Part shown: positions 38,570 through 50,472 of the stretch, piece by piece
Layout of the letters: every line of letters begins with the position of its first letter
How positions within the stretch are numbered: position 1 is the stretch's first letter
DNA from: Chaetorhynchus papuensis
Lineage: Eukaryota > Chordata > Aves > Passeriformes > Rhipiduridae
Direction of reading: 5' to 3'
DNA length: 64,000 bases
Assembly (NCBI GenBank): GCA_013396525.1
Contig: VWYX01000202.1
Coordinates: 744,001-808,000 of the forward strand
Program-made: the position numbers and the translations under genes
Notes under the pieces: model-generated
The model's input: the letters and a program-made list of their open reading frames with translations, nothing else
The model's database searches: none
Told to the model about the DNA's origin: nothing

Positions 38570-38768
38570 CCTGGGAGGGTGGGCAGGCCCTGGCACAGGG
38601 TGCCCAGAGCAGCTGTGGCTGCCCCTGGATCCCTGGAAGTGTCCAAGGCCAGGTTGGACGCGGCTTGGAGCAGCCTGGGACAGCGGAAGGTGTCCCTGCC
38701 CATGGCAGGGGGTGGAACTGGATGGTCTTGAAGGTCCCTTCCAATCCAAACCATTCCAGGATTCTGTG
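38570..38768 (+). repeat. CR1 LINE 3' tail (most complete copy)
   Basis: The longest tail in the window: 'CCCTGGCACAGGGTGCCCAG', 'AGCAGCTGTGGCTGCCCCTGG', 'GAAGTGTCCAAGGCCAGGTT', 'GTGTCCCTGCCCATGGCAGG', 'GGTCCCTTCCAATCCAAACC', then a degenerate 'ATTCCAGGATTCTGTG' end. It explains the 100-200 codon open frames on both strands here. Confidence 0.92.
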
Positions 38769-41700
38769 CTTTGGCATCAGCTTCCATCTGAAAGCCCCAA
38801 TGGTCTCAGCCAGCAGCTGTGGGGTGTGAGGGGACCTCCCCAGGGTCTGCTTCCTAGGAGCCAAGGGAGCTGCTTTTATTCAGGGAGCAATTTACCCATG
38901 TCTCACAACAGTGACACATCCAGCTGCTGTCCTGCAGGGACAGGAGGCTCTTTGCTGTTGCCTTGGAATGGTGGTGCTCAGCTGCTCTCTGTCACACACA
39001 GGTGACCTCTGCACCTCCTCGGGAGTTCAGCTGTTTGGTTTAGTCCCTGATTTGCTGGGTAATAGTTCAGTGACGTTCAGACCTTTGTAACTTTCCCACT
39101 GCTGAAGTGTTACTGTGGAATGCAGGCAGTGCTCTCCTGCTGCTGGATCTGTCACTGGAGGCTTTGGGGACAAAAGCAGCTTTGGAAAAGGTAAATCTGG
39201 GTTGTGAAACCCCCAGGCTGAGGAAACTCGGTGAGAAATTTGGGGAGCTCTTTTTCAGGAGTGCTTTATGAGGTGGCAGGACACAGAGGAGCACGTCTGA
39301 TGACACCCTGCTCTCCTGCTCTCCCAGGCCTGGCAAAGGCAGAGGGTGCTTGGATCGGGGTGGGACGCGGGAGCCCCGGGGCCGCACGGGTGCTGCTGCT
39401 CCAGCTGTAAATCTCCCCGTGCTTGTCTCCATCCCACTGCTCTTATAATTCACACGTGCAGCTGAACTGTCAGCTCTTGGCTTCCTTCAGTAAGGAGGCT
39501 AAAATGGGCTTTATTTCGTTTCTGAGGGTGAAAGGTCTCAGATGATGCTAAAAAACCAGGTCCTGACATCTTTCTCACAGGAGGACGCCAGACACTGTTT
39601 TTTATTGCAGAAATATATAAAAGAAGAGATACAATGATTAATTAAAATGAAAATAAATGTGCAAACCTCATTTTTTTTTTTCCAGAGAATGATCTTTATT
39701 TTCCAGAAGAGCTCCTGATTCAGGTAGGCATTAAACCAGGTAGGCTGTGGCCCCAGCGGGTACGAGGGGGACGTGGCTCTGCCCAGCACCTCCTGTTTGC
39801 TCCCTGTCCACAGACAAGAATTAACACTGGGAATTGTGAGGGATGAGAGACAAATGACTTGCCCACAGCGGAGAGGGAGGAGAAGGAACAGTACGAGTTC
39901 TCTGCTCAGCACCACTGTGTTCATCGCTTATTAAATTACATCCATTGTGTGATTTGAAAGAACTCCTCCTTTTATCTCGACAGCCATCGGGATGGAAACA
40001 ATAATAAAACTCTGCTGACAGGTGCCACAAAGGTGACTTTGTTTTCAGTGCCCCTCTTCAATTTCTGCTGGATCAGAGAGCAAACAAACCTGAGGAAGTT
40101 CTCGCCGGGCGAGTGCCAGGAGAGGAGGGGTGTGGTAAATGCCGGTTGTGGTTTTGGCTAACTCTGCTGGAGGACAAAAGGGGAGGTTTAACAGCAGGTT
40201 CTGGGTCTGCTCAGCCTGCAGGAGCCAGGAGCTGGGGCAGGGAGGGTGACTCAGAGGCTCAGTCTGCTCCGAGCTGCTGGGATTTATGAGGGTTTGGGCA
40301 AACCTCTCTCCAGGGCGGGGCAGCAGCGATCACGGCACCGCCCCATCCCACCCCACCCTAGTGCTGATGTCAACAGGCACTGCAGTGTCCCGGTAAAAAT
40401 GCAGGTTTGTGCATATTTTGGGGTGTGAACAGAGTTTCAGGGGGCTGTGTGGGGGTCCTGTTTTCCTCGCGCTGGGGAAGTGCCCATCACGGCCTGTCCG
40501 GAGGTGAGTAAAGAGAGCAGAACGAGGTTCACCACGTCTGACAGCAGCTCTGTAAACACTCTCTGTACCTGTGCAGCATCACTGGGTACTTCATCACGGT
40601 TTCTGACTCAGTACAAGACATTTCATAATGAGATTAGCAGGTGGCCCTACAAGAGCAAAGCCTCCTACCCAGCACCACGTAATTAATCCATAAAAAATAA
40701 AGGCAGGTTCTCTCCTTGGCAGCTTTTAAGTATTCCAGGCATTGCAGTGTCATAGGCTTTATGACAGCTTTGAGATTAAGGAATTAAAAAAAAAAAATAA
40801 AAACCCATATTCAGTAATTTAATTCTAATTAATTCATTATCCAAGAATCTTCTTTGCATTGCAGCTCATATCCACAATATTTCTCTGGATTTCTTCCAGA
40901 TTTTTTTTTTTCCCCAAGCTTTGCTGCTTTATTTCTGGGCAGGTAAGGAGTGCATAGATACAATTGTAGTCCTCAGGATGTATATTAATATTCTTTAACT
41001 ATCTTAAAGTTCACCAATTTAATGCTGTATCATCCAGGAACAGCTTTTTGTTAAGCAAGTTTCAAGATTTTATGGCTTTCCTGCTCGTGGAATTTTTTTG
41101 AAAGGGCATTAAAAAGTCCTCTCTCTTCTCTAGCACAGCCCTGGAGAACCGACCTTCCCACTCGGAGCAATCTTTCAGCAGGAAGCATTTGGGCACATTT
41201 TCTGTGCCCTTCAGGTTGATTTTTGCTGAGAAGAGCTGCGTGGTCTGGGAGCAGGAAGGGATTGGTGCAGTTCCCCTTAGGATGGGACTGGCTGCCACCG
41301 TCCCTGCGAGCAGCGTGTCCGTGATCCACAGGTGCTGGGAGGAGCAGTGGCCCTGCAGTGCCGTGGGTGGCTCATGGCCTTTGAGTGGGGAAGAGCCAGT
41401 TTTGGTCCCCTTTTGGGCCTTTTTGGCTCCAACAAGCACCTGGCTGTGCTCCTGTGCAGCACAAGGACAAAAAGGTGTTGCTGGGTGTGAGGTTTGTCCC
41501 CAGGGGTGGCACGTGACCACCTGTAGCTGCGTGGTGGGGGATTTTTGGGCCGGGTGGCAGGAGGTTTCTGAGGCTGGAGGGAGGTGAAAGTCCACAAACC
41601 AGCACATTTCACACCTGGAGAACGCAGAGCCTGCTCCTAGTAAGATTTTAGGGCATGAAGTGCCCGTGGCAGCTCTGCCCTGCTCCCCTGGAACATTTAT

Positions 41701-44700
41701 TTATTTTAGGAGTGTATAAATGCCACTCTCAGAACTCTCTGGGAGTCCCCTGGGTACTTTGAGCCTTCTCCTCTCACAGGTCAGCAGGGGGCAATCTGGT
41801 GGATGGCAGCACCTGAGAGCTTCATAATCCTGGGAACCCTGCCCAGGGAGCCAGTTCCCTAGGCTGGGATGGGAAAGTTATTGTCTGCACCAGGCTGGAT
41901 GCTGGAAAGTCACCTCCTTGGGGGAGTGGGGTGGGGTTTGTTTTATTGTTTTGGCGTTTTTTAATGCATTTATACGTTATGGGAAGTGATGTGTGAGTCA
42001 GGAGGGAAATGATCCGGCTCTGCGCTGCCTGGAGCTGCTGCCGAATAAATGAGCAAGGTGGCACTGTGGGGCTGCTCACCGGGGTGCCCGACCGTGTCAG
42101 GGACGGGAGAAGGTGCAGGGGGCTCTTCAGCTCTGCTTTTCTGCTTTGCTTGCTGCTGCCACTTTCATCTTACAGGAGATGGAGTTAAAATACTCAGTTG
42201 ATTAAAAAAAAAAGGAAGGAAATGCATCTGAACCTGAATAAATTCAGTCGGGGCAAAAGACACAGTTCCCTGCTCCTGAGAGTATTGAAGCTCTGAAAGA
42301 TGGGACACAGGAGTCACGGCCCCTTTGCATCAGCCTTCCCAGAGAGCTGAGCTGGCTTTACCAGGAGAGAGGCCCAGGAAAGGGGACTGGAGGAAAAGTC
42401 CTCTTTTGAGGATGCTTTTGCCTTCTTTTTTTCTGGTAGGCATGGCTACATTCCTGGTGGTTTCTCTTTTTTAGGGGCCAGGGCTGTGGCCAGCCCAGAG
42501 GGGGGAGGGCAGTTTAAATACCTGGGTTCAGGTGTGGTGCCTCCCTTGGCCACAGCCACGTGTCCGAGCAGCCAGGGGGTCACCTCCACGTTTATTTTAG
42601 TGGGGATGCAGTGGGAGAGGGGCTTCCTCCCCAGTGCTGAGGGATTGCCAGGCTGGGTTGTCACCCTGTGCCCACCCACAGCTGCAGCTCAGGCAGGTGC
42701 CTCAGCGACCCTGGCACTGTCACTGTGTGGGGAGAGGAGATTTTCCCCAGCGGGAGACAGACGATCCCTCTCGCTCCAAACAAAGCCTGCCAGAGAAAAG
42801 TCTGCTCCATACTCAGGCAGCTAAAATGAGCCACAGTATTTATTCCCAGAGCTCTGGCTTCCCTAAATATTGGATCTCTGCAAGTATCAAAGGGGCTTCC
42901 AACCAAAGCAGCGTGCCTTTGACAGCAATAAAAGACAGGCACCCACGGATAACTCTTCCCCAATGGTTTTACAGCCAGGTAATCAATACATCACAACAGA
43001 CACATTGCCTTTTATTTGCTGTTTATACACCACCCAGGATCCTTGGATGTGGTGTTGACGCCAGCACAAGGATACAGGAGATGGGGGATCAATAGAAAAC
43101 GATTCTTCAGGTGTATTGATTACCCAGGAAGGGGCGACGATAAATTTTTGTGAGTTCCCACTCTGTCTCCGAGCCTGTTAAAAGGAAAGAAACACCCTGG
43201 TTTTCTTGTCTATTTCTCTCTTCTGAGAAGCTGAAAAATAAAACCAACATGGCAAGAGCTTGGGGATGTTGGGTCTTTTATTCTTTTAGACAGTGGGTGA
43301 ATCTAATATATTTCTTTTTTGACCTTTTGTCCTCTTTTCCCATCTTGGGAGCAGAGCAAACAAGGATGACAGCTAAAAGGGAAAGGATGCCAAAAGAGGA
43401 AAAAAACCCAAACCCCAACCCTTAAGAGACAACTCCTGACATCATTCTCTTAATCCAATCAGAGTTTGGTTTGGTATTGAATTATTGAAGACCTGAATTG
43501 GATTACTTTTCATTGGTATGGAGAGTGGGAGCTGTGTTCCACGGGCTCCGTAGCGCCGGGATTTAACCTTATTCCTGCCAACACTCGAGACCTCGCCTGG
43601 CACAACTTTTCCCACTCCAAATGCCGGGTGTGCTCAGCATATTTTGGAATTAGGTGGGCAGAAAGGCCGCCCCTCAGGGACACCTGTCCCGGGTTCATCT
43701 CCTCAGTTACACTGCAGAGGCTGGAATCGTCTCCATCGGCTGCAGCCTCTCGCGTTTCAGGGAAGCTCCGTGAGAAGTGAAGGATGTGAGTGAAACAAGT
43801 GCAATATTCCACCTTGACACCTGGAATTAAATGTAGTTATTGTAGCCAATCTTGGGAGACTCGGGGGTGGGGCTGGTGCTGGAAAAAATAACCTCCTGTG
43901 AGAGGTTACTGAGCTCCAGGGCACCATCCCCTGGGAAGCGCAGGTCCCTGAGCCACAGCGAGCTGGCCGGGGCCGCCCGCTCTGTTTAATGACAAACCCA
44001 GCGACAGATCCTGAGGAATTGCTGGTGATTCCTCTCCTCACGTTCCTTGAGATCATTCTCCCCCCCGGCAGGCGGGAAACCCTGGTTTAAATCACCCTCT
44101 GACCCTGTGTGAAACCGCTCGGAGGGACAGCTGGGAACAGCCAGGTATTGGGGGGAAAGAGGGAAAAGTATGGATATTAAAGAGCCAGAAACTCCCACTC
44201 TCCCAGGGGGACAAGCCTTATCTGGGGAGAGCAGCAGCATGAAGGAGCCAAAAACCTGAGTTAAGATCATTCTGCCCCCCCAGCCCCAAGTCCAAACTCA
44301 CCAAAACTAACCGAACAAAACACTGGAGCTCAGACACAAAATGAACCTGCAGTGAGTTTCCTATTTATGACCTAAATTCTCTGTTCCTCAGGCATTCCCT
44401 GAAATCATCTTTGCAGAGGGCAGATTTCCTTTTGGTAGCTGATACTGAGAGCTTGGAAGATTATTTAGACACCACTGGAAAAACAGATCTCAAAATGATG
44501 CCACCGTCAGCGCTGCCAGGGTTTTTTTGCTTTTGTTTTGCTGGGTGTTTTTGAGGAACAGCCTTTTGCTGTAACATTGTTTCATGGGGTTTCTTTGCTT
44601 ATTTTGCCCTTTTTTCCAAGTGATTCACAAGCGTCTATGTCACTGTTTCATCCCTTCTGAAAAAGCTTTGTTTTCGTGAGGAGGCTGCAGCATGTCAGAG

Positions 44701-45167
44701 TGAAGTGCAAATACTCACTTCAAGGCTCTAACAAGTTCTGTGCCACTAAGAGCCTTTGATTCCTGCATTTAATTATGTCACTTTGGATTAGAAGAATCCT
44801 ATTCCTCCTTGTTTCTCCAACTCAGTTTTCCATACTTGTCTCGCACTTAATTAAACGTGCCTCCCTCACTGCAGGGCTGGTAGGGAAATGAAGGCTGACA
44901 CACTGGGGAACTTTGCATCTGGAGGCATCTTATTTTTAACCTCCCCTATAGACATTTATTTATCCATCCCACTTCTCATTCTTCCCTTGCCTAAAGAAAT
45001 ACTCAGCGCAAGGTTGCTTTGTGAATCTGCTGTTAAACAGTTGCAAGATATTTAGAGGTGCAAGGAAAGGAGAAGTTGAATAGCGTGCTAATTTTCTAGC
45101 TAAATTTGGCTAAACCTTAGCTAATGTCTTGGCAAAGCTTTCCCCACCTCCCCTTTTTCTTTTAATA
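38769..45167. other. Intergenic sequence without recognised gene
   Basis: Mixed sequence with GC-richer patches at about 39.3, 41.2-41.6, 42.5-42.8 and 43.9-44.1 kb. Open frames reach 181 codons (minus strand, 41062-41607) but lack domains, splice partners or a plausible codon pattern. No repeat family is recognised apart from simple A and T tracts (for example 40786-40800). Confidence 0.6.
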
Positions 45168-45236
45168 GTAGTGTTTGGACTTGATGATCTTAAAGGTCTC
45201 TTCCAACCTTAATCATTCTCTGATTCCATGACTTTC
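45168..45236 (+). repeat. CR1 LINE 3' terminus fragment
   Basis: Only the last part of a CR1 tail remains: 'TTGGACTTGATGATCTTAAA', 'GGTCTCTTCCAACCTTAA' and 'TCATTCTCTGATTCCATGA', the terminal octamer-like repeat region. Confidence 0.88.
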
Positions 45237-46625
45237 TCACAGTGATGAATTTGGGTTTTTTACCCACCAACACGAAATGCTGGGAGGAGACAAAGCAAAG
45301 CAGATATGCTTTTGGCACTATATATATGATCTTATATATTATTTAATTTTGACTTGGCAGTTGCTTTGAGGCACAACACCTGATTTCGAGGTCTGTGTTA
45401 TTCATCTCTAACTTTCCTGGTAACTTTCTGCTCCAGCGGTTGAGAAAATTTGTTGGAGTTTTCCGAGCACCTGCTCTTCTTTCCAGCCCTAATCACCTTA
45501 TTCCAGCTTTGCTCCGTGCAGCTCTTTTCAGCAGAGCAGGTTTTCCTGCGGGGTCTATGACTCAAGACCCTTGAGTCATCCTGGATTCTTGGGATCAGCC
45601 AGAGGATTTTAGGGCATTATGCTTCTTATTCCTGAAGCGGCGATTTGGGATTTTTGAGATTAACGCGGCTTTTCCTTTGATCCCTATTTTCTCCTTCAAT
45701 CCCTATTTTCTCCTTCCTGTGGTGCGAGAAGTGCAGATCTGGACATGAACTCCCTCTGCCCTGGCGGTAGCTACAGCCACGCAGCTGGATTTTCCAGAGG
45801 CTCCTCCCAGGTTTTGCAGAGGCTCCTCCTAAGCATTTCCAGCCCGGCGTGGGGATCGGGTCGTTGTGCTGGCTGTCATCTTCGCTCCGGCGGATAAGGG
45901 AAAGTGTTTAAACTCTGTCACCGTAATAGGATTATGCTTTTAAACCCTGAATGGTTCCAGCTCCAGAGCAGCATTTTGAGATCAGATTTGGATTCCCACG
46001 GCTTTCGATTATTTTGGGAAGCTGGGGAGCGATGGTGCGATTCACCGCGCTAATTGTGGCGAGGCGCGCACAGCGTAGGCCCCACACCTGGAAGGGGGGA
46101 GGTTTGGCTTTCCCAGGGAGCCTGCAGCCAAAAAAACCCCTCTGTGAGCTGTCAGGTGGGTCAGCACCTCCAGGGTTGTTCCTGTCTGTGGGCGATGGTG
46201 TGGCGGACCCCAGGAGCTCCCCCAGCAGTGGGAATTCCCGGTGAAGCCGTGCCAGGCTGGTTTGGCTTCCAGCAGCTGGCTCGGCTCTGAAAGCACCTCC
46301 AGCACTCCTCCAGCATTTAGTAGCACCGAGTATTTAAAGCTGGTAATTGCTCCTGTGCTCCAGGCCCTGCAGAAGTACCTCTTGGGTAGGATATCCAATC
46401 CCAGTGCCACTGAGTTCCCTTGGATGAGAACTCATTCTTCATACTGCTGCCAATTTTCTCCTACTCTCACTTGCTAAAATAATACATCGCAGTCGCCTCC
46501 TAAATTAGACACAAGCTTAACCCTCTGACAAAGTTCATGAAACCTGTGTGCTGTGAGGAGAGACTGGAATATGCTTTTAATTTGGGAAATGCCACAGGTG
46601 TCAGGTTGGTCAGCTGGATTTTACA
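45237..46625. other. Intergenic sequence without recognised gene
   Basis: Unique sequence including a 19-base tandem duplication at 45681-45718 and a GC-richer stretch at 45.8-46.3 kb. No gene seen. Confidence 0.65.
45681..45718. repeat. 19-bp tandem duplication
   Basis: Two adjacent copies of TCCCTATTTTCTCCTTC plus two variable bases (45681-45699, 45700-45718). Confidence 0.9.
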
Positions 46626-46694
46626 TGGCAATTCATAGGATCGTGGACTGGTTTGGCTGGGAAGGGACCCTAAAGAGCATCTCGTGGGCCTGGT
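46626..46694 (-). repeat. CR1 LINE tail fragment, inverted
   Basis: The reverse-complement CR1 terminus: 'TTCATAGGATCGTGGA', 'TGGTTTGGCTGGGAAGGGAC', 'CCTAAAGAGCATCTCGT'. It is short and diverged. Confidence 0.78.
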
Positions 46695-49600
46695 TTTCCT
46701 GAGACGGTTTGCCAGGAACCCAGACTTTCTTTTCCACAGACAAAATTCTGTCTCCAAAGAAGTGCCTTCTCCTTTGGGGATGTGTTACTCATTTCCTATT
46801 CCCTGTTTTTTATAATTTGTCACTGGCTTTGTGGTCTCCTCTCCACCAACACATCTCTGAGTGCAGTGATGATTCTCAGCAGGGCAGCAAAGGTGGTGAC
46901 GGGGCCAAACTGGATCTCCAAGCTTTCCCCTCGGGTGTCAGAAGACAATTCCCTGCAGCCCTCAGCCCCTGCTTTATGGGAAAGCCCTCTGTAGTCCGGA
47001 CACACAGAAATGCAGAGTTTTCCTCTGCCCCTTGATTACACAGCAGGATGGGTGTCTGCCCCACAGTTCAGCTCTTCCATTGGAAAAACCACAAAGCTGC
47101 GAAGGAATAAGTCATTAAGGCCATTAATCAACAGGTGGCAAATGGAAAATGCAGCCAAAATGAAAGGGAATTATGTGTGGGCAAAACAGTCATTTTAAAT
47201 GGGCACTAAGCTCTGTAATTGAAGGTGCAAGAGTGCAAAACTTAACACTGGAAGGAAACCAGAAAATGGATGTACTTAAGGTTGGGCACTCATGAAAGTA
47301 GGTTTATTGCACATTACCAAATTTTATAATGTCTTCATTGTGTCACTGTTAAGTGTCCAGAATGATTATTCTTTAATGTGTAAAATAAAAATGTGTTTAA
47401 TGTGCCAGTATTAAATAGGTCCATGGCAAAGTCAAGTCTGTGAAGGATATTTCTACTTTAGCACTCAATTCTTTGTCAAATAACGTTTTATGGAAAAAAC
47501 CCACACAGAGTGGGCTGTTGGTAAATGCCTCACTTCCCTTCCCTCAGAGCTCGATTCTCCAGGGTGGTCTTTGTGGGGGGGGGCAAAAATGAGTTTCTCA
47601 TTTACAAAGGAACGTGGATGGGAACAGCCTGGACGTGTCCCCGTGTGGGTGTGTCAGCACCTGACTGTGGAGGGAAGGGTGAGGAATTGCCCAGCCTGTG
47701 CTTTTGACAGGATTTCTAAGAGCTGGAGTTTTCAGACGAGCCGGAGCTGCAAAAGCAGTGAAGTCTTTGTGTAAATTTTCTAAACACAGCTGAGATTTCC
47801 AAGAGGACACACAGTTCTCCTTCTTAAGGATTTCCCTATAAACAAGCATTCTAATTTACAATATTTTCCTGATTCCTGCCTCTGTTCTAAGCCCACTCAT
47901 CGACCCACCCTGCACAATTCACCTCTTTGCCTGATTAGTGGTTGGCTCTGTTCTGTGAGCGTGCCAAGCCTTAAGTAAAAGCACTTGGGGTTTATGAAAA
48001 TATGGAGCTATTTGGGAAAAAAGGACCTCCAGCACTACAGGAATGGTGATTTAGGATCCACACTAAAACCTTCAGCTGCCAAGCAGGCTCCTTTGGTAGG
48101 AAAAATCCTCTGCTGTACAGATGTTTTGCACACCAGTGCCAAAACACTGCTGCAGGATGACACCAATGTAAAACACATCTGTCAAAATTTTGTGTCTCGG
48201 CTTGTCCCGTGTGGGAGGGGAAAAAAAATTGCTTGTCATGAGATGGGCTTTAGAAAGAATGTGACAACGTGGTCTGTGTTAAAGCCCTGACACGACACCT
48301 TCCCACAGCAATCCAGGCAAGCCTCCAAACGTTTCTTCTTCTGCCACATTTCTAACACGGAGGGAAATAAAAGAAGTGGCATCCTGGGTGTGCATCTGAC
48401 CTTTGGAGAATGAGTTTTAGTGTTGTGCTGAGGTGCTCGTCCATTCTGATTGTCCTGGCTGCTTTGGATTGCCCCCTGCGCCTTCCTAAGCTTTCATCCC
48501 GAGGTATCGGATCATATCTCTTAAGAAGATTGAAGGGAATTAAGTCTCCGGGCTCAACTCTCCTTTTCCAAGCAGCTGACAAATTTTAGTGTGTTCTGTG
48601 TGGCAGTTACTGGAAATAGCTGAAGTCTGCAGAGGGTGAGCCAGGATCCATAAAAATGTTCTTCCTACTTAGGATGACAATTTATAATTTGACTGCAGCT
48701 CCCAGCCTAATGACGGCAGATTTACACGCGGTGCCATCCAGCTCTGCCGTGCTTTATGGCTGAGGAGCTTCCCTGCATGGCTCCTGGGCACTGGAACAGT
48801 GGGAAAACTGTGGGAATAAGGCAGGAAAACCACATCAGAATCCTCAGCACACTCCTAGAACACATTGTCTTAATTAACTGGGATAACTTAAAATTAATTG
48901 AAGCGTGTATGGTCTAGGAAATGAAGGGTAATGCGTGCTTGGGAGAGCTGCAGTTTTCCTCTCTGGGAAGCAAGGAGCAGAAGTTAGCCAAGGAAGAAAT
49001 TCAGTTGGGATTGAAATTCGCAGGTGAATGAATCGATGTTGATGATGAGAAGTAGCCCCAAGGAGTGTGGGTGACTAGGATAGCATGGAGGGGAAGCAGG
49101 CTACGGTACTTCCTTGCAGGAAGAGAGAAAACCCAAAATCTAAGACAGAAAACTTTCTCCTAAAATAAAAAGGTTCTCAAAAGGTGATTTTGTGCTTTTT
49201 TTTTCAGATGAGATTGCTTATGAAAATTTAAACGCTTCACGTTGCAGAACAATTTCTCTTTGCTTACTTGGTGTGATTACACAAAGCTCTGCAGGAAGAT
49301 GTGCTGCAGCTACAATGTCATTAAATAACATTTTCTGTTGGTGGGTTTATTCTCTCCTTCACCAGCATATTTAATTGTCACCGATGCTGACGGGAATTGT
49401 GTGCCTTTGGAGAGCACGCAGATTTAATACGGAGATGATTCCCCAGCCAAGGCAAACACAGCGAAGCACACACACACAGAATTAAAGAAAAACCCTGTAA
49501 ATAAATATCTGCCTCAGAGCAAGTTCTGTAAAAACTCATCCCCTCGTACATCCAGCTCTTCCTTGAAGCTCAGCTCATCCTCTGAAGGGAAGCTAAATTA

Positions 49601-50216
49601 GCCAACAGGGGATGTGTGTTACAGATAAGTTCTGCAAGGCAGCAGAACATCCACCAGACTCTGAGAAGCAGCAAGTACAAAGTCAATTGAATGGCATGCA
49701 ATTATCTCCCAAATTATAAACCACACTTCTCAACCCCCCCAGCACTTTATGGAATCACAACTTCGATTGAGAAATCCCACTCCACCCACTGCTGACCTTC
49801 CCCTGGCTGAAAATAACCTCTGCAAAAACCCCAGGATGAGTCTAACTGCCAGCCCGTAAACGTAGCTGACCTTCTGTGATGGAGACAGATTTGTGTATTA
49901 ACATGTCACGTTCCCATTCCCAAAGAAATAGGAGCACTATAAAACTGGCCCGTGTTTGGTTAGAGTGAGCTGCAGCAGGACAAACAGCTTTGCAAACCCA
50001 AACTGGCAGATATGGGCTTATTGAGGTATTTCAAACGTTTTTCTCCCCACCCAGCAGCTGCAGCCAACTGAAATGCAAATATCAATCTGGTTTCCTGGGA
50101 AGTCTTTAATTCCTCATGAGCGGAAATAGGAGTATAAATTATATGCAGAATTCATTTCTGCCATTCTGTAAATCAGTTTCTGACTGGGAGTTGGATATTT
50201 ACAGGCCTGACAAAGA
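46695..50216. other. Intergenic sequence without recognised gene
   Basis: AT-leaning unique sequence with a short CA run near 49467-49478. No gene, RNA or recognised repeat family seen. Confidence 0.65.
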
Positions 50217-50271
50217 GCTCCTCTCCTCTCCTCTCCTCTCCTCTCCTCTCCTCTCCTCTCCTCTCCTCTCC
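50217..50271. repeat. (CTCCT)n pentanucleotide microsatellite running into a gap
   Basis: About eleven head-to-tail CTCCT/TCCTC units form a pure pyrimidine tract that ends at the first N. The true array length is unknown because the assembly stops inside it. Such polypyrimidine tracts can form triplex structures and are hard to sequence. Confidence 0.95.
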
Positions 50272-50472
50272 NNNNNNNNNNNNNNNNNNNNNNNNNNNNN
50301 NNNNNNNNNNNNNNNNNNNNNNNNNNNNNNNNNNNNNNNNNNNNNNNNNNNNNNNNNNNNNNNNNNNNNNNNNNNNNNNNNNNNNNNNNNNNNNNNNNNN
50401 NNNNNNNNNNNNNNNNNNNNNNNNNNNNNNNNNNNNNNNNNNNNNNNNNNNNNNNNNNNNNNNNNNNNNNNN
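50272..50472. other. Assembly gap (201 N)
   Basis: A run of 201 undetermined bases directly after the (CTCCT)n tract. The right edge restarts with CTCTTTACAC, so the array probably continues through part of the gap. Confidence 0.98.

Noticed and set aside
38403..39005. 200-codon plus-strand open frame and its overlapping partners
   Set aside because: Much of it is the CR1 tail at 38570-38768, which is open in several frames.
41062..41607. 181-codon minus-strand open frame in intergenic DNA
   Set aside because: Low-complexity composition, overlapping open frames on both strands as expected in GC-rich DNA, no splice or promoter context.
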